Positions 16,384 to 25,223 of a stretch of DNA of 64,000 bases are shown one piece after another; within the stretch, counting starts at the first letter, position 1; each line of letters begins with the position of its first letter. The position numbers and the translations under genes were made by a program. The notes under the pieces were generated by a model that had not been told where the DNA came from, made no database searches, and saw only the letters and a program-made list of their open reading frames with translations. The stretch is from contig JACQDX010000018.1 in NCBI GenBank assembly GCA_016200895.1, positions 1-64,000 on the forward strand, read 5' to 3'. This DNA comes from Burkholderiales bacterium (GTDB lineage Bacteria > Pseudomonadota > Gammaproteobacteria > Burkholderiales > Burkholderiaceae_D).

Positions 16384-17106
16384 ATGAACAGCCTGAAAGA
16401 TCCTACTCAAAACCATTTGCTCGCCACTTTGCTAAATACCGCAAGGCTGGCACCTCATCTGAAACTGGTCGCCATGTTTCTTGGCGACATCTTATATGAG
16501 CGTGGTTGCGAAGTTCATGAAGTCTATTTCCCTGTGACCGCCGTCGTTTCTCTGCAATGCCTTTTAGAAAAAGGCGGGTCCATTCAGATTGCTGCTGTTG
16601 GCAACGAGGGCATGGTCGGAACGTCCCTATTGATGGGTACTAATATCGCAAGCAACCGTGCAATAGTACTGTCTGATGGGTATGGATATACCCTGAGTTC
16701 AGATATCTTGCTAAGGACTTTTGATCAAGCTGGCGCAGAAATGCAGCTGTTGCTTCGCTATACCCAAGTGCAAATAATGCAGATAGCACAAACAGCGGTC
16801 TGCAATCCACGCCATTCGATTGAGCAACAACTTTGTCGCTTGCTGTTAATGACCCTGGATCGCATGCCTGGGAAAGAACTTATCATGACGCACGAGTTGA
16901 TCGCCGCCACTTTGGGCGCAAGGCGTGAACGTGTAACTATTTTGGCTGGAAAATTGCAAGAACTTGGCTTTATCCAATATCGGAGGGGGCATATCATAGT
17001 TGTGGACAGAACGGGGCTGGAAAGTCTGGTTTGCGAATGTTATGGCGCTGTCAAAAGAGAGTTCGCACGCCTTCTGCCAGATGTCTCACAAGAAAAACCC
17101 GCGTAG
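16384..17106 (+). CDS. Crp/Fnr-family transcription regulator (phage cargo)
   Basis: 240 residues from the ATG at 16384 (MNSLKDPTQNH); a TTG 17 codons earlier is weaker. The cyclic-nucleotide-binding-like beta-roll spans about 20-130 (YFPVTAVVSLQCLLEKGGSIQIAAVGNEGMVG), then the dimer helix (MQIAQTAVCN) and a winged helix (MTHELIAATLGARRERVTIL, about 175-195). The cAMP-contact Arg-Ser pair of Crp is not evident and there are no Fnr-type N-terminal cysteines, so the signal is unknown. This subfamily is common on proteobacterial chromosomes. Here it sits inside a P2 prophage between two copies of late-promoter sequence, in its own orientation upstream of V. Confidence 0.88.
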   Translation: MNSLKDPTQNHLLATLLNTARLAPHLKLVAMFLGDILYERGCEVHEVYFPVTAVVSLQCLLEKGGSIQIAAVGNEGMVGTSLLMGTNIASNRAIVLSDGYGYTLSSDILLRTFDQAGAEMQLLLRYTQVQIMQIAQTAVCNPRHSIEQQLCRLLLMTLDRMPGKELIMTHELIAATLGARRERVTILAGKLQELGFIQYRRGHIIVVDRTGLESLVCECYGAVKREFARLLPDVSQEKPA

Positions 17107-17185
17107 TTGCATACAGCCCAGCGTGTTCGCACCCATGTTACCTCAAAATATCTCACACCCTTCGCGCACGCGTAAACACCTATGA

Positions 17186-17206
17186 GTTGATAAGCAGCAT
17201 AGCAAC
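17186..17206. promoter_or_regulatory. Candidate late-activator box upstream of gene V
   Basis: 21-bp dyad GTTGATAA...ATAGCAAC. Its centre is 57 bp before the V start codon, matching the 56 bp between the 7313-7333 box and the P start. Confidence 0.7.
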
Positions 17207-17252
17207 CCCGCGCCGCGTGACCATTTCAGGCTGACACATCACCATAGTCAGC

Positions 17253-17723
17253 ATGAAATTTAATCTCGCTGACCTCTCTCGCCGCTTAGAAAATCTCGTC
17301 CGCTTTGGCACCATTGCCGAAGTCAAGCACGGCCGCGTACCGCAAGTGCGCCTGCAAATTGGCGATATCAAAACCGGCTTCTTGCCCATGGCGACGGCAC
17401 GCGCTGGCAAAACCAAGACATGGAACCCGCCGACTGTTGGCGAACAATGTGTTTTGCTTTCACCCTCTGGTGAATTTGCGGGCGGCGTGGTCTTGCCAGG
17501 CATTGCCAGTAAACACAACCCCGCACCCGACACCAATCCAGACAACACCCGCACCGAATACCCAGACGGCGCGACGGCTGATTACAACCACGCAGAGCAT
17601 CACTACATCATCACGCTGCCAGCAGAGGGCAAGTTTAGCTTTGTCGTTGGTGCCACCACGCTGGAACTGCGTAACGACGGTGTGACATTGCGCACGCCTA
17701 AATTTGAGGGCGTCAAATCATGA
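17253..17723 (+). CDS. V: Baseplate spike protein V, shortened P2 gpV
   Basis: 156 residues against 211 in P2. The N-terminal OB-fold and start of the beta-helix are present (MKFNLADLSRRLENLVRFGT, GDIKTGFLPMATARAGKTKT, PTVGEQCVLLSPSGEFAGGVVLPGI). It stops at TLRTPKFEGVKS, before the apex domain that binds iron at the spike tip in P2. The next gene overlaps its stop by 4 bp and codes a PAAR protein, which most likely supplies the tip. Confidence 0.9.
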   Translation: MKFNLADLSRRLENLVRFGTIAEVKHGRVPQVRLQIGDIKTGFLPMATARAGKTKTWNPPTVGEQCVLLSPSGEFAGGVVLPGIASKHNPAPDTNPDNTRTEYPDGATADYNHAEHHYIITLPAEGKFSFVVGATTLELRNDGVTLRTPKFEGVKS

Positions 17724-17989
17724 GTTATGGCGTAGCCGTAAAAGCCCTGGACCGCGCAGGCGGCCCGCACCGCGCTGGCGGGCAAGACTTCTTTGCCGTC
17801 GATGGCGCGCCTGTCGTGCTGCTGGGTGACCGTATCGTCCCGCATGGCCCGGTACCGCACGCTAATCCGGTGATGGTAGAGGGTTCCTCATGGATGACAT
17901 TGAACGGCATTCCCGCATGCCGCGCCGGGCATCACGCCAGTTGCACCCACCCCAGCACCGGCCGTAGCTGGTTCTTGATTCCAGACTGA
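17720..17989 (+). CDS. PAAR-domain spike tip protein
   Basis: 89 residues, a single PAAR repeat domain. Zinc-site candidates are His/Cys residues in GDRIVPHGPVPHAN, CRAGHHASCTHP. It has the conserved Pro-rich turns and the central VVLLGDR and GIPACRAGH segments. PAAR proteins cap the beta-helical spike of contractile tails and T6SS. Overlap with V and fit to its missing apex support a two-piece spike. Confidence 0.85.
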   Translation: MSYGVAVKALDRAGGPHRAGGQDFFAVDGAPVVLLGDRIVPHGPVPHANPVMVEGSSWMTLNGIPACRAGHHASCTHPSTGRSWFLIPD

Positions 17990-17998
17990 GACGCAGAT

Positions 17999-18346
17999 AT
18001 GGCAGGCATGAATTTAAACACTGGTGAAAGACTCGCAGGCCTGGCACATTTGCGCCAGAGCATTGCCGATATTTTGACCACACCCATAGGCACCCGCGTG
18101 ATGCGCCGCGACTATGGCAGCTTGCTGTTTGAACTGATAGATCAGCCAGACAATGGCACCACGCAAGTGCGCCTGTATGCCGCCACGGCAGAAGCTTTGC
18201 TCAAATGGGAACCACGCATCAAGCTGACGCAAGTCAAGCTGTACCGCACAGACCAGCCCGGCAAGGTCATCATTGATCTAAAAGGCCAACTGGTGCGCGC
18301 AGCAAAAGCCTTTAGCCTGTCTTTACCTGTCACGGTGAAAGCATGA
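17999..18346 (+). CDS. W: Baseplate protein W (GPW/gp25 family)
   Basis: 115 residues, as in P2 gpW. Sheath-initiator/baseplate wedge protein. Typical motif: SIADILTTPIGTRVMRRDYGS and LFELIDQPDN, then RIKLTQVKLYRTDQPGK. Lies 9 bp after the PAAR gene and overlaps J by 4 bp. Confidence 0.94.
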   Translation: MAGMNLNTGERLAGLAHLRQSIADILTTPIGTRVMRRDYGSLLFELIDQPDNGTTQVRLYAATAEALLKWEPRIKLTQVKLYRTDQPGKVIIDLKGQLVRAAKAFSLSLPVTVKA

Positions 18347-19188
18347 GCATGATTGATCTTAAATCGCTGCCACCGCCTGCAGTCATCGAAGTGCTAGACT
18401 TTGAAGCCCTGGTCACCGCCCACAAACAAGACTTGCTGCAACGCCAGCCAAGCGCCGCCAACGTGCTGGCCTTGCCCTCTGAACCGCTGGTCAAGCAGGT
18501 AGAAGCATTTGCCTACCGCGAAATGCTGCTACGCGGCCGTATCAACGACGCCGCCCGCGCCAACCTGCTGGCATTTGCCACCGGCACGGATCTGGACCAC
18601 AAAGGCGCGTTCTACGACCTTGCCCGCTTGCCAAGCGAACCAGACGACCGTTACCGCAGCCGCATACAGTTACGCATAGCCGCCCTGGCTGGCAATGGCA
18701 CGGCAGAGCAATACCGCTTGCTTGCCCTATCTGCCAGCGCCAATGTGCGCGACGCCAACGTCACCAGCCAAACACCAGGCGTCATTAATGTGGTGCTGTG
18801 GCTGATCGATGCCAGCCAAGCACAAGCCACCAGCGCCACCGTACTGGCAGCCATGAACGCACCCAACGCCCGCCCGCTGGGTGTGCCTGTCAGCGTGGCC
18901 GTGGCGCGGCCTGTGGTGTTGAACGTCTCCGCAACACTATGGCGCGAAGCCAGCGCCCCGGCTGATATCGTCACAAAAATTACCTCTTCCTTTTCTGCTT
19001 CGCTTGCCACTTATGCCAGCCTGGGCCGGTCTGTGCCGCTGTCCTGGGTAACCGCGCAACTGCAACAGCCTGGCATTGTCCGCGTTGAATTCCCCATTGC
19101 AGGCCAACCCGCCAGCAATACCGCGCTTGCCGCCGATGAATACGCCGTCGCTGGTGCCATCACCCTGACAGATGGTGGTGTAGCGTGA
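18343..19188 (+). CDS. J: Baseplate wedge protein J (P2 gpJ family)
   Basis: 281 residues (P2 gpJ 302). N-terminal IDLKSLPPPAVIEVLDFEAL, central REMLLRGRINDAARANLLAFATG and DLDHKGAFYDLARL are diagnostic of gpJ/Mu gp47-like wedge proteins. ATG start overlaps W; its stop overlaps the GTG of I (GTGA). Confidence 0.94.
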   Translation: MSMIDLKSLPPPAVIEVLDFEALVTAHKQDLLQRQPSAANVLALPSEPLVKQVEAFAYREMLLRGRINDAARANLLAFATGTDLDHKGAFYDLARLPSEPDDRYRSRIQLRIAALAGNGTAEQYRLLALSASANVRDANVTSQTPGVINVVLWLIDASQAQATSATVLAAMNAPNARPLGVPVSVAVARPVVLNVSATLWREASAPADIVTKITSSFSASLATYASLGRSVPLSWVTAQLQQPGIVRVEFPIAGQPASNTALAADEYAVAGAITLTDGGVA

Positions 19189-20126
19189 CTGATCTCGCTT
19201 TGTTATTGCCACCCAACGCCAGCGAACTGGAACGCAATCTGGTACGCATCGCCCCGCGTGCGGATCTGGACACGGCTGCAGACACACCGGCCAACATCGC
19301 CAGCAGCATGCCTGCCGCCTTCCAGCCCTGGCTTGCCGCTGAATGGAACTTGGCGCAATTCTCGCTGCACTTTGCCAGCAATGCCGAGCTGATCGCCGCT
19401 GGTTTGCCCTGGCTGCTGGAACGCGGCAGCGCCGCCAGTGTGGTGCGCGCCTTGTCCTGGCTGGGATATGACCAGGTTGCAATAGAAGAAGATGAATTCT
19501 TAATCCACATAGATCCAGGCACCACAACGGCCGCGCTGGACTTGGCACGTATACGCCAGGTGGTAAATGCATCCTTGCCCGCCCATAGCCGTTTTTATCG
19601 CCTGTATCACGGCCAGGACCTGCGCGCTGGCCGCTTTGACGCTACCAGCTTTGATCAATGCCTGTTTGATGATGATTCTGGTATCTGGTCTACAAGTTCA
19701 ACTGAGCCCGGCACTAATGGCGTAAAGCTGTCATTCGGTGAAACGCACACGGCTGCAGTAAATGCACCGCCAGCACTGGCCCCAATTGCGGCGCACCGGC
19801 CGCGCCAGTTAAACACCATCGTTGACGATGCCCTAATGCAGCTTGATAGCTGGGTACTTGATAGCGAAATCCGCTTGAACAGCCTGGTCAGCATTAGCGA
19901 CCTGACTACCGGCCAGGTGAATCAACCGGCTTTGCTGCCAGTTGTTCGCAATCACCGCTTTAGCTATTGCGCTGTACTGATGGCGCGCGCCATGCCTGCA
20001 CCTATCACCGCCATTGCACCAAGCACCGCCACCAGCGTCACCAGCCCGGCCTTGCCTGTTTATGGTTGGGCTGACCAATGGGCCAGCGGCTGGGCAGTCT
20101 GCTACCCCTTAATTTCAAATCCATAG
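19185..20126 (+). CDS. I: Tail protein I (P2 gpI family) with C-terminal extension
   Basis: 313 residues, GTG start coupled to the J stop. The first ~175 residues are gpI (LLPPNASELERNLVRIAPRAD, PWLAAEWNLAQFSL, RFYRLYHGQDLRA). P2 gpI stops there at 176; here about 135 more residues follow, with a predicted beta-rich tail (VLMARAMPAPITAIAPSTAT). The extra part probably mediates attachment of the different fibre module downstream. Confidence 0.88.
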   Translation: MTDLALLLPPNASELERNLVRIAPRADLDTAADTPANIASSMPAAFQPWLAAEWNLAQFSLHFASNAELIAAGLPWLLERGSAASVVRALSWLGYDQVAIEEDEFLIHIDPGTTTAALDLARIRQVVNASLPAHSRFYRLYHGQDLRAGRFDATSFDQCLFDDDSGIWSTSSTEPGTNGVKLSFGETHTAAVNAPPALAPIAAHRPRQLNTIVDDALMQLDSWVLDSEIRLNSLVSISDLTTGQVNQPALLPVVRNHRFSYCAVLMARAMPAPITAIAPSTATSVTSPALPVYGWADQWASGWAVCYPLISNP

Positions 20127-20138
20127 AAAGGCACTGAC

Positions 20139-20636
20139 ATGGCAGTCCTGCAAGACCAAGGCCGCATCGAGCTGGCCGAACTGATAAAAAACCGCCCCCT
20201 GCATCTGGCCTGGGGCCGTGGCCTGCCCGCATGGGATGCAGCACCCACAGCAGAAACCATCACCGCCACCGCCCTGGTGGACGAGATAGGCCGCCGCGTG
20301 GCATCACAAAAGCAATTCGTGGTACCAGAGACGGACCCCAACGCACCCAACACCATCAAAGTGCCAGGCGGTGACCTGTACCGCATCGTGGCTACGCCGT
20401 CGCGCTACTTGCTGCTGGAATTTGTCTTTGATTATGGCGACGGCACCGGCGAAAGCATACGCGAGCTAGGCTTGTTTGTTGGCACCGAGCTGGCTGCAGG
20501 CCTGCCAGCAGGGCAACGCTATTTCACACCCGCCCAGGTTGTTGCACCTGGCCGCCTGTACATGCTGGACCACATCCCGCGCCTGATACGTTCCGGCGCG
20601 ACTGAGCAGGTCTATCGCTACGTTTTGCCATTCTGA
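20139..20636 (+). CDS. Tail fibre-module protein of unknown detail
   Basis: 165 residues, 12 bp after I and 11 bp before the DUF4815 gene. No clear domain recognised; sequence such as LLEFVFDYGDGTGESIRELGLFVGTEL and MLDHIPRLIRSGATEQVYRYVLPF resembles wedge/fibre connector proteins that accompany DUF4815 proteins in phages with non-P2 fibres. Likely structural, at the baseplate-fibre junction. Confidence 0.6.
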   Translation: MAVLQDQGRIELAELIKNRPLHLAWGRGLPAWDAAPTAETITATALVDEIGRRVASQKQFVVPETDPNAPNTIKVPGGDLYRIVATPSRYLLLEFVFDYGDGTGESIRELGLFVGTELAAGLPAGQRYFTPAQVVAPGRLYMLDHIPRLIRSGATEQVYRYVLPF

Positions 20637-20647
20637 ACAGGACACCC

Positions 20648-23600
20648 ATGGAACAAAATATTAATCTCGAAGGCTACCTGAACCGCTACAACCCGGCCAA
20701 GCAGTTTGATACGGTGCTGTATCGTTCAGACAAGGTAATCCAGTCTGACGAACTCAACGAAACACAAAGCCTGCTGCAATCACGCATCAAGGGCGTGGCT
20801 GATGTGCTGCTGGCAGACGGCGCGGTCATCCGTGATGCCCGTATTGTCGTCAATGCCAGCACCGGCGCGACTACTTGTGAATCAGGCGCGCTGTATGTGG
20901 ATGGCGCAGTACGTGGCATACCGCCTGCAACACTTGCCATTGCCGTGGTGGGTATCGTCATCGTGGGCGTGTACCTGCAACCCCACATCATCACCGAGCT
21001 GGAAGACCCAACACTACGCAACCGCGCACAGAATACCCGTGGGTTTGACAAAGCCGGTGCAGGCCGCTTACAAAAGCTGCTGGCCTGGGGCTTTGCCGGT
21101 GACGGCCAGCCAGGTGATTTCTACCCTGTCTATACCGTAGAAGATGGCACAGTACGCAGCAAAGAACCACCGCCCCAGCTCGATGGCGTGACCCAGGCCT
21201 TAGCCCGCTATGACCGCGATTCATCCGGTGGCAGTTATGTGGTGAACGGCTTGAACGTCACTGCAGCAGATAATTTGCCCACTGGTGAACAGGTGTACAC
21301 CGTCAGCGAAGGCCGCGCCCGCGTGTCCGGCTTTGCTGTCGAGTTGCCCACCAGCCGCCGTCTGGTGCGCACTGCCACACCTGACTACAGATTTATAGAG
21401 AACGAGCCGCACCAATCCACAGGCCCAGCAGCCCAGCGCGTGAACTTTGACCGCGCCCCGGCTGCGAACGTCACGCATGTGACCATCACAGCGCAAAAGA
21501 CCATAGACGTGGCACACGGCGGTTTTACTGGTGCGCTTGACCCGCTGGAAGATGGTTCTGTTTTCGTGGTGCTGTCAGTCAAACAAGGCGCAACCACCTA
21601 CACCAAGGATGTGGACTGGAAATTCACCGCCCAGCAGATAGACTGGTCTTTACCAGGCGCGGAACCCGCACCCGGCACCACCTACAAAGTCACCTATCAA
21701 TATTTGGCAACTGTGCCAGCCAGCGCCATCGATGCCGACGGCTGCACCGTGACTGGCGCGGTGGCTGGCACGGCTATTCTGATCAGCTATAACCGCATGC
21801 TGCCCCGCATAGACCGCCTGTGCATGGACAGCGCAGGCGCGCTGGTCTGGCTGCCAGGCGTGGCGGCAGACCACAACCCAAGGCCGCCCAGCGTACCTGC
21901 CAATCTCTTGCCGCTGGCATCTGTGCTGCAGAACTGGCGTGCTGGTAATCGAACGGTCATGATAGACAGCGTGCGCGTGGTTCCTATGGACACACTGGCC
22001 GCCTACAGCAAACGCCTTGATACCTTGACCGAGCTGGTAGCGCAGCAGCGCCTTGAATCCAGCACACAGCTGCGCGATGCCACGGCCAAGCGTGGCTTGC
22101 TGGTGGACCCGTTTATCTCTGACAGCGTGCGCGACCAGGGCTTGCCACAAACCGCCGCCATCTTTGGCGGTGAGCTGACCTTGCCGGTATCAGTGCAGCC
22201 TAACTTGCTATCCATCAGCCTGGCCGTGCCGCAAACCTTGCCATTCAACCCGGTCACGTTGCTGGAACAGCCATGGCGCACCGGCAGCATGAAAATCAAT
22301 CCTTACGACGCTTTCGACCCGCTGCCCTCTGACGTGGTGTTAAGCCCGGCTATCGACCGCTGGACAGATGTGGATACCCAATGGATGAGCCCAACAACTG
22401 AAACCATCACAGAAAACATTACCCGCCGCGTGGGCCTGTGGATCGTTGAAAACGGCGAAGCTTACGACACGACTAACCAAATCACCCGCGACATCAGCCA
22501 CGTCAGCAAAGCAGCGGAATACATACGCCAGATCAGCGTCAGCTTTACAGTGAAAGGTTTTGAAGCGGGCGAAACCATCCAGAGCCTGCGCTTTGATGGC
22601 ATTGCGGTGGTACCTGCCAATCTGGCAACACCAACACCCGGCACCATCACAGGCACGTTTACCATCCCGGCCAAGGTACCTGCAGGCAGCAAGCGCGTTG
22701 AATTTGTCGGCAGCCATGGCAGCTTTGGCGTTGCTATCTACAGCGGCACCGGTGTGGAAATTCAGGATGTAAAACAGCTTGTTACTGTGCACGCATCCGG
22801 CTGGGTGACTTTTCTGAAGGCTGACCCACTGGCCCAGACGTTTACCCTGGCGGCTGATCGCCAGATTGCCGGGCTGGACCTGTGGTTCACGGCCAAGGGT
22901 AATTCATTGCTTGCGGTGCAGATACGTGAAACCAGTACCGGCATCCCTAACCAGAAAGTCATCGCCCAGGCGCGCATATCGGCTGCAGCCATCAATGTGG
23001 ACGGCCAGGCTACCCGTATCAGCTTTGATTATCCTGTTTCTCTGACTGGCGGTGTGGACTATGCGCTGGTAATTTTGTGCGACGATGCCACCACGGCGGC
23101 CAGCATTGCCGAGTTGGGCAAGTATGACGACCACAAGGGGCAATGGGTAGCCAGCCAGCCTTATACCGTGGGCGTGCTGCTGTCATCGAGCAACGCCACT
23201 ACCTGGACACCGCACCAGGACCGTGACCTTGCTTTCCGTTTGCTGGCCGCTGAATTTACAGCTACCACGCGCACCATCGCTCTGGGCAATGCCAATCTTG
23301 CCAACGTCACCGACCTGATGCTGTTAAGCCTGGTAGAAACACCCAGCGCGCAGACCCGCGTTGAATATCAAATCACCTTGCCGGGTGGTTCTGTCATGAA
23401 CGTGGACGACGGTCAGCCGGTGCGCCTGGCTGCACCCATGACCGGGCAATTCAGCGTCACGGCTAAATTAACAGGTACGGCCAGTCTGTCGCCGGTGCTG
23501 CACCCAGGCGTCACGCTGTTGGCTGGCACGGTATCCAACCAGGGCAACTACATCAGCCCGCTGGTTCCTGCAGGCCAGAACGTGCGCGCCCGCATCGTGG

Positions 23601-23839
23601 TGGATTGTTATTTACCTGCAGGCGCGACCCTGAATGTCAGCGTTGCACCAGAGGCAGCAGGCGCGCCGGTCTATACAGCCGCGCCCTTTGTATCCAGCCG
23701 TGATATCGCCGCCGACTGGCATGAGCTGACCTACGAGCTGAACGGCGTCACGGCTGACCGCTTGCGGGCAAAGCTGGAATTGGCAGGGAACACAGCAGCC
23801 CGGCCGCGTCACCGTAACTTGCGCGTCATTGTCATCTGA
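20648..23839 (+). CDS. DUF4815-type tail fibre/baseplate protein
   Basis: 1063 residues. The first ~560 match DUF4815: MEQNINLEGYLNRYNPAKQF, VIQSDELNETQSLLQSRIKGVAD-type start, VYLQPHIITELEDPTLRN, and later RIDRLCMDSAGALVWLPGVAAD. The rest is beta-rich and repetitive with sandwich-like modules (about 600-1063), fitting a host-contacting fibre. It replaces P2 genes H and G. It is by far the largest fibre candidate and probably sets host range. Confidence 0.85.
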   Translation: MEQNINLEGYLNRYNPAKQFDTVLYRSDKVIQSDELNETQSLLQSRIKGVADVLLADGAVIRDARIVVNASTGATTCESGALYVDGAVRGIPPATLAIAVVGIVIVGVYLQPHIITELEDPTLRNRAQNTRGFDKAGAGRLQKLLAWGFAGDGQPGDFYPVYTVEDGTVRSKEPPPQLDGVTQALARYDRDSSGGSYVVNGLNVTAADNLPTGEQVYTVSEGRARVSGFAVELPTSRRLVRTATPDYRFIENEPHQSTGPAAQRVNFDRAPAANVTHVTITAQKTIDVAHGGFTGALDPLEDGSVFVVLSVKQGATTYTKDVDWKFTAQQIDWSLPGAEPAPGTTYKVTYQYLATVPASAIDADGCTVTGAVAGTAILISYNRMLPRIDRLCMDSAGALVWLPGVAADHNPRPPSVPANLLPLASVLQNWRAGNRTVMIDSVRVVPMDTLAAYSKRLDTLTELVAQQRLESSTQLRDATAKRGLLVDPFISDSVRDQGLPQTAAIFGGELTLPVSVQPNLLSISLAVPQTLPFNPVTLLEQPWRTGSMKINPYDAFDPLPSDVVLSPAIDRWTDVDTQWMSPTTETITENITRRVGLWIVENGEAYDTTNQITRDISHVSKAAEYIRQISVSFTVKGFEAGETIQSLRFDGIAVVPANLATPTPGTITGTFTIPAKVPAGSKRVEFVGSHGSFGVAIYSGTGVEIQDVKQLVTVHASGWVTFLKADPLAQTFTLAADRQIAGLDLWFTAKGNSLLAVQIRETSTGIPNQKVIAQARISAAAINVDGQATRISFDYPVSLTGGVDYALVILCDDATTAASIAELGKYDDHKGQWVASQPYTVGVLLSSSNATTWTPHQDRDLAFRLLAAEFTATTRTIALGNANLANVTDLMLLSLVETPSAQTRVEYQITLPGGSVMNVDDGQPVRLAAPMTGQFSVTAKLTGTASLSPVLHPGVTLLAGTVSNQGNYISPLVPAGQNVRARIVVDCYLPAGATLNVSVAPEAAGAPVYTAAPFVSSRDIAADWHELTYELNGVTADRLRAKLELAGNTAARPRHRNLRVIVI

Positions 23840-23847
23840 GGGTAGCC

Positions 23848-24069
23848 ATGATCGATCAAAAGACCCCAAACCAGCAATACAAGCTGCCACACATCCAGAA
23901 CACCGGCGCGGAAGAAGTGGCGCGCCTGCGTGACACCGTCACGGCCATAGATAACGATGTGGCCGCCCTGAATGTAGGGCTGGCTAACAAGGCAAGCAAA
24001 GCCACAACTGACAATCTGCAAGCCCAGATTGACGACCTTTCTATTCTCATTTTTGCAGGATTGATCTGA
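23848..24069 (+). CDS. Small coiled-coil protein of the fibre module
   Basis: 73 residues. The middle (VARLRDTVTAIDNDVAALN and KATTDNLQAQIDDL) forms heptad-like repeats, the signature of a trimeric fibre connector. Lies 8 bp after the DUF4815 gene and ends 1 bp before the next start. Function is by context only. Confidence 0.6.
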   Translation: MIDQKTPNQQYKLPHIQNTGAEEVARLRDTVTAIDNDVAALNVGLANKASKATTDNLQAQIDDLSILIFAGLI

Positions 24070-24070
24070 T

Positions 24071-25201
24071 ATGAGTTCTACCAACTTAGCCGATTTCCGC
24101 GACCAGTACATCGCCCGCGCCAAGACTCTGCTGCAGGGTACTGACCTTGCCAATGCCGACAGTAAAACTTTGATTTTAACGGGAGCTGTTTTTGGTGGCC
24201 TGGACAAAGTGATTAATGCCCCCCTGATAGGCCGCGACACCCTGGCCCTGTTTGATGCCATGACCAGCGCGGATATCGATGTCTGGCTGGCAGACGCAAG
24301 CCACCGCAGTGTGTGGCAGCGCCTGTGCAGTGATGAAGCCAAGACCATACAAGTGGCACTGCAAGACGATGTGCTACGCCCCAAATTGCTGGGTAGCACA
24401 CTGGCATGGACAGACATCCTTGCATCAAGTGTCATGCAAACATGGATACAGACTAAGGCCGCTTACCTGGTGCCATACATCGCCGCGATACCTGGTTGCC
24501 TGACTCTGACTACATCCAGCCGCACTACCATGGATAAGTTTGCCAGCGTACAAGCCGCTATGACGCTGATCTATGCGTCTACAAACTGGTTAAACGCTAT
24601 TGCAGCCAACACACCGGCACAAGACGCCATAGGGGCCAGCCTGATTGCATTGCGCGAATTGGCTAAATCAAGTGCGGCCATGAATGCGCTTTACACAAAG
24701 CTGACCAGCATCATGGTGTACCTGTTTGCAGATATCACCGCCGCTATAGACGCCTGGAATTTTGTATCGAGCGAAATCACCGCAGGCCGCACGACGCTGG
24801 CAAGCACTTTCTTTGGTGATGCAGGTGTACGCAATGCCTTGCACGGCAATACAGGTATCACAACAGCACTCACCAGCACGGCAACGGCGCTGTATCAATG
24901 GCTGTTCACCAACAAAATGACCGTCTTCCAGCGTACCTATGCGGCCAGCACGGCACAAAGCGGCGCGGCCATAGGCGGCAAGATATTGATGCTGGCGATG
25001 TCTGGCGCGTATAGCGGCGCTGGCCCTTCTTACTTCTATCTGACTGGCGCAAGTAGCCAGGCACTGTCAGCGGCCACCGGGGCCAGCTATATCACCCTGA
25101 CCACAGCACACAAAGCCGTAGGCAGCCAAAACGGCCCGCTTTATTTCACGGACGCCAGCACCGGCAGCTATTACATGACGCTGGGTTATCTGGTTATTTA
25201 A
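24071..25201 (+). CDS. Putative tail fibre protein
   Basis: 376 residues, Ala/Thr/Ser-rich with many aromatic tips in the C-terminal third (GAGPSYFYLTGASSQALSA, GSYYMTLGYLVI). Helical N-terminal half (LADFRDQYIARAKTLLQG). No named family recognised. Tight spacing within the fibre module and a following chaperone-like gene suggest a receptor-binding or fibre shaft component. Confidence 0.55.
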   Translation: MSSTNLADFRDQYIARAKTLLQGTDLANADSKTLILTGAVFGGLDKVINAPLIGRDTLALFDAMTSADIDVWLADASHRSVWQRLCSDEAKTIQVALQDDVLRPKLLGSTLAWTDILASSVMQTWIQTKAAYLVPYIAAIPGCLTLTTSSRTTMDKFASVQAAMTLIYASTNWLNAIAANTPAQDAIGASLIALRELAKSSAAMNALYTKLTSIMVYLFADITAAIDAWNFVSSEITAGRTTLASTFFGDAGVRNALHGNTGITTALTSTATALYQWLFTNKMTVFQRTYAASTAQSGAAIGGKILMLAMSGAYSGAGPSYFYLTGASSQALSAATGASYITLTTAHKAVGSQNGPLYFTDASTGSYYMTLGYLVI

Positions 25202-25223
25202 AGACTAAGGAGGATTAAATAAG

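Larger units (their letters stand above)
16028..17227 (+). repeat. Imperfect ~65-bp direct repeat flanking the Crp/Fnr gene
   Basis: 16028-16092 and 17164-17227 share GCGCACGCGTA at the left, the 21-bp dyad in the middle, and CGCCGCGTGACC/TGCCGCGTGACC with ATTTC at the right. The Crp/Fnr gene lies between them. Best read as duplication of the gene V late-promoter region accompanying cargo insertion. Confidence 0.78.
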
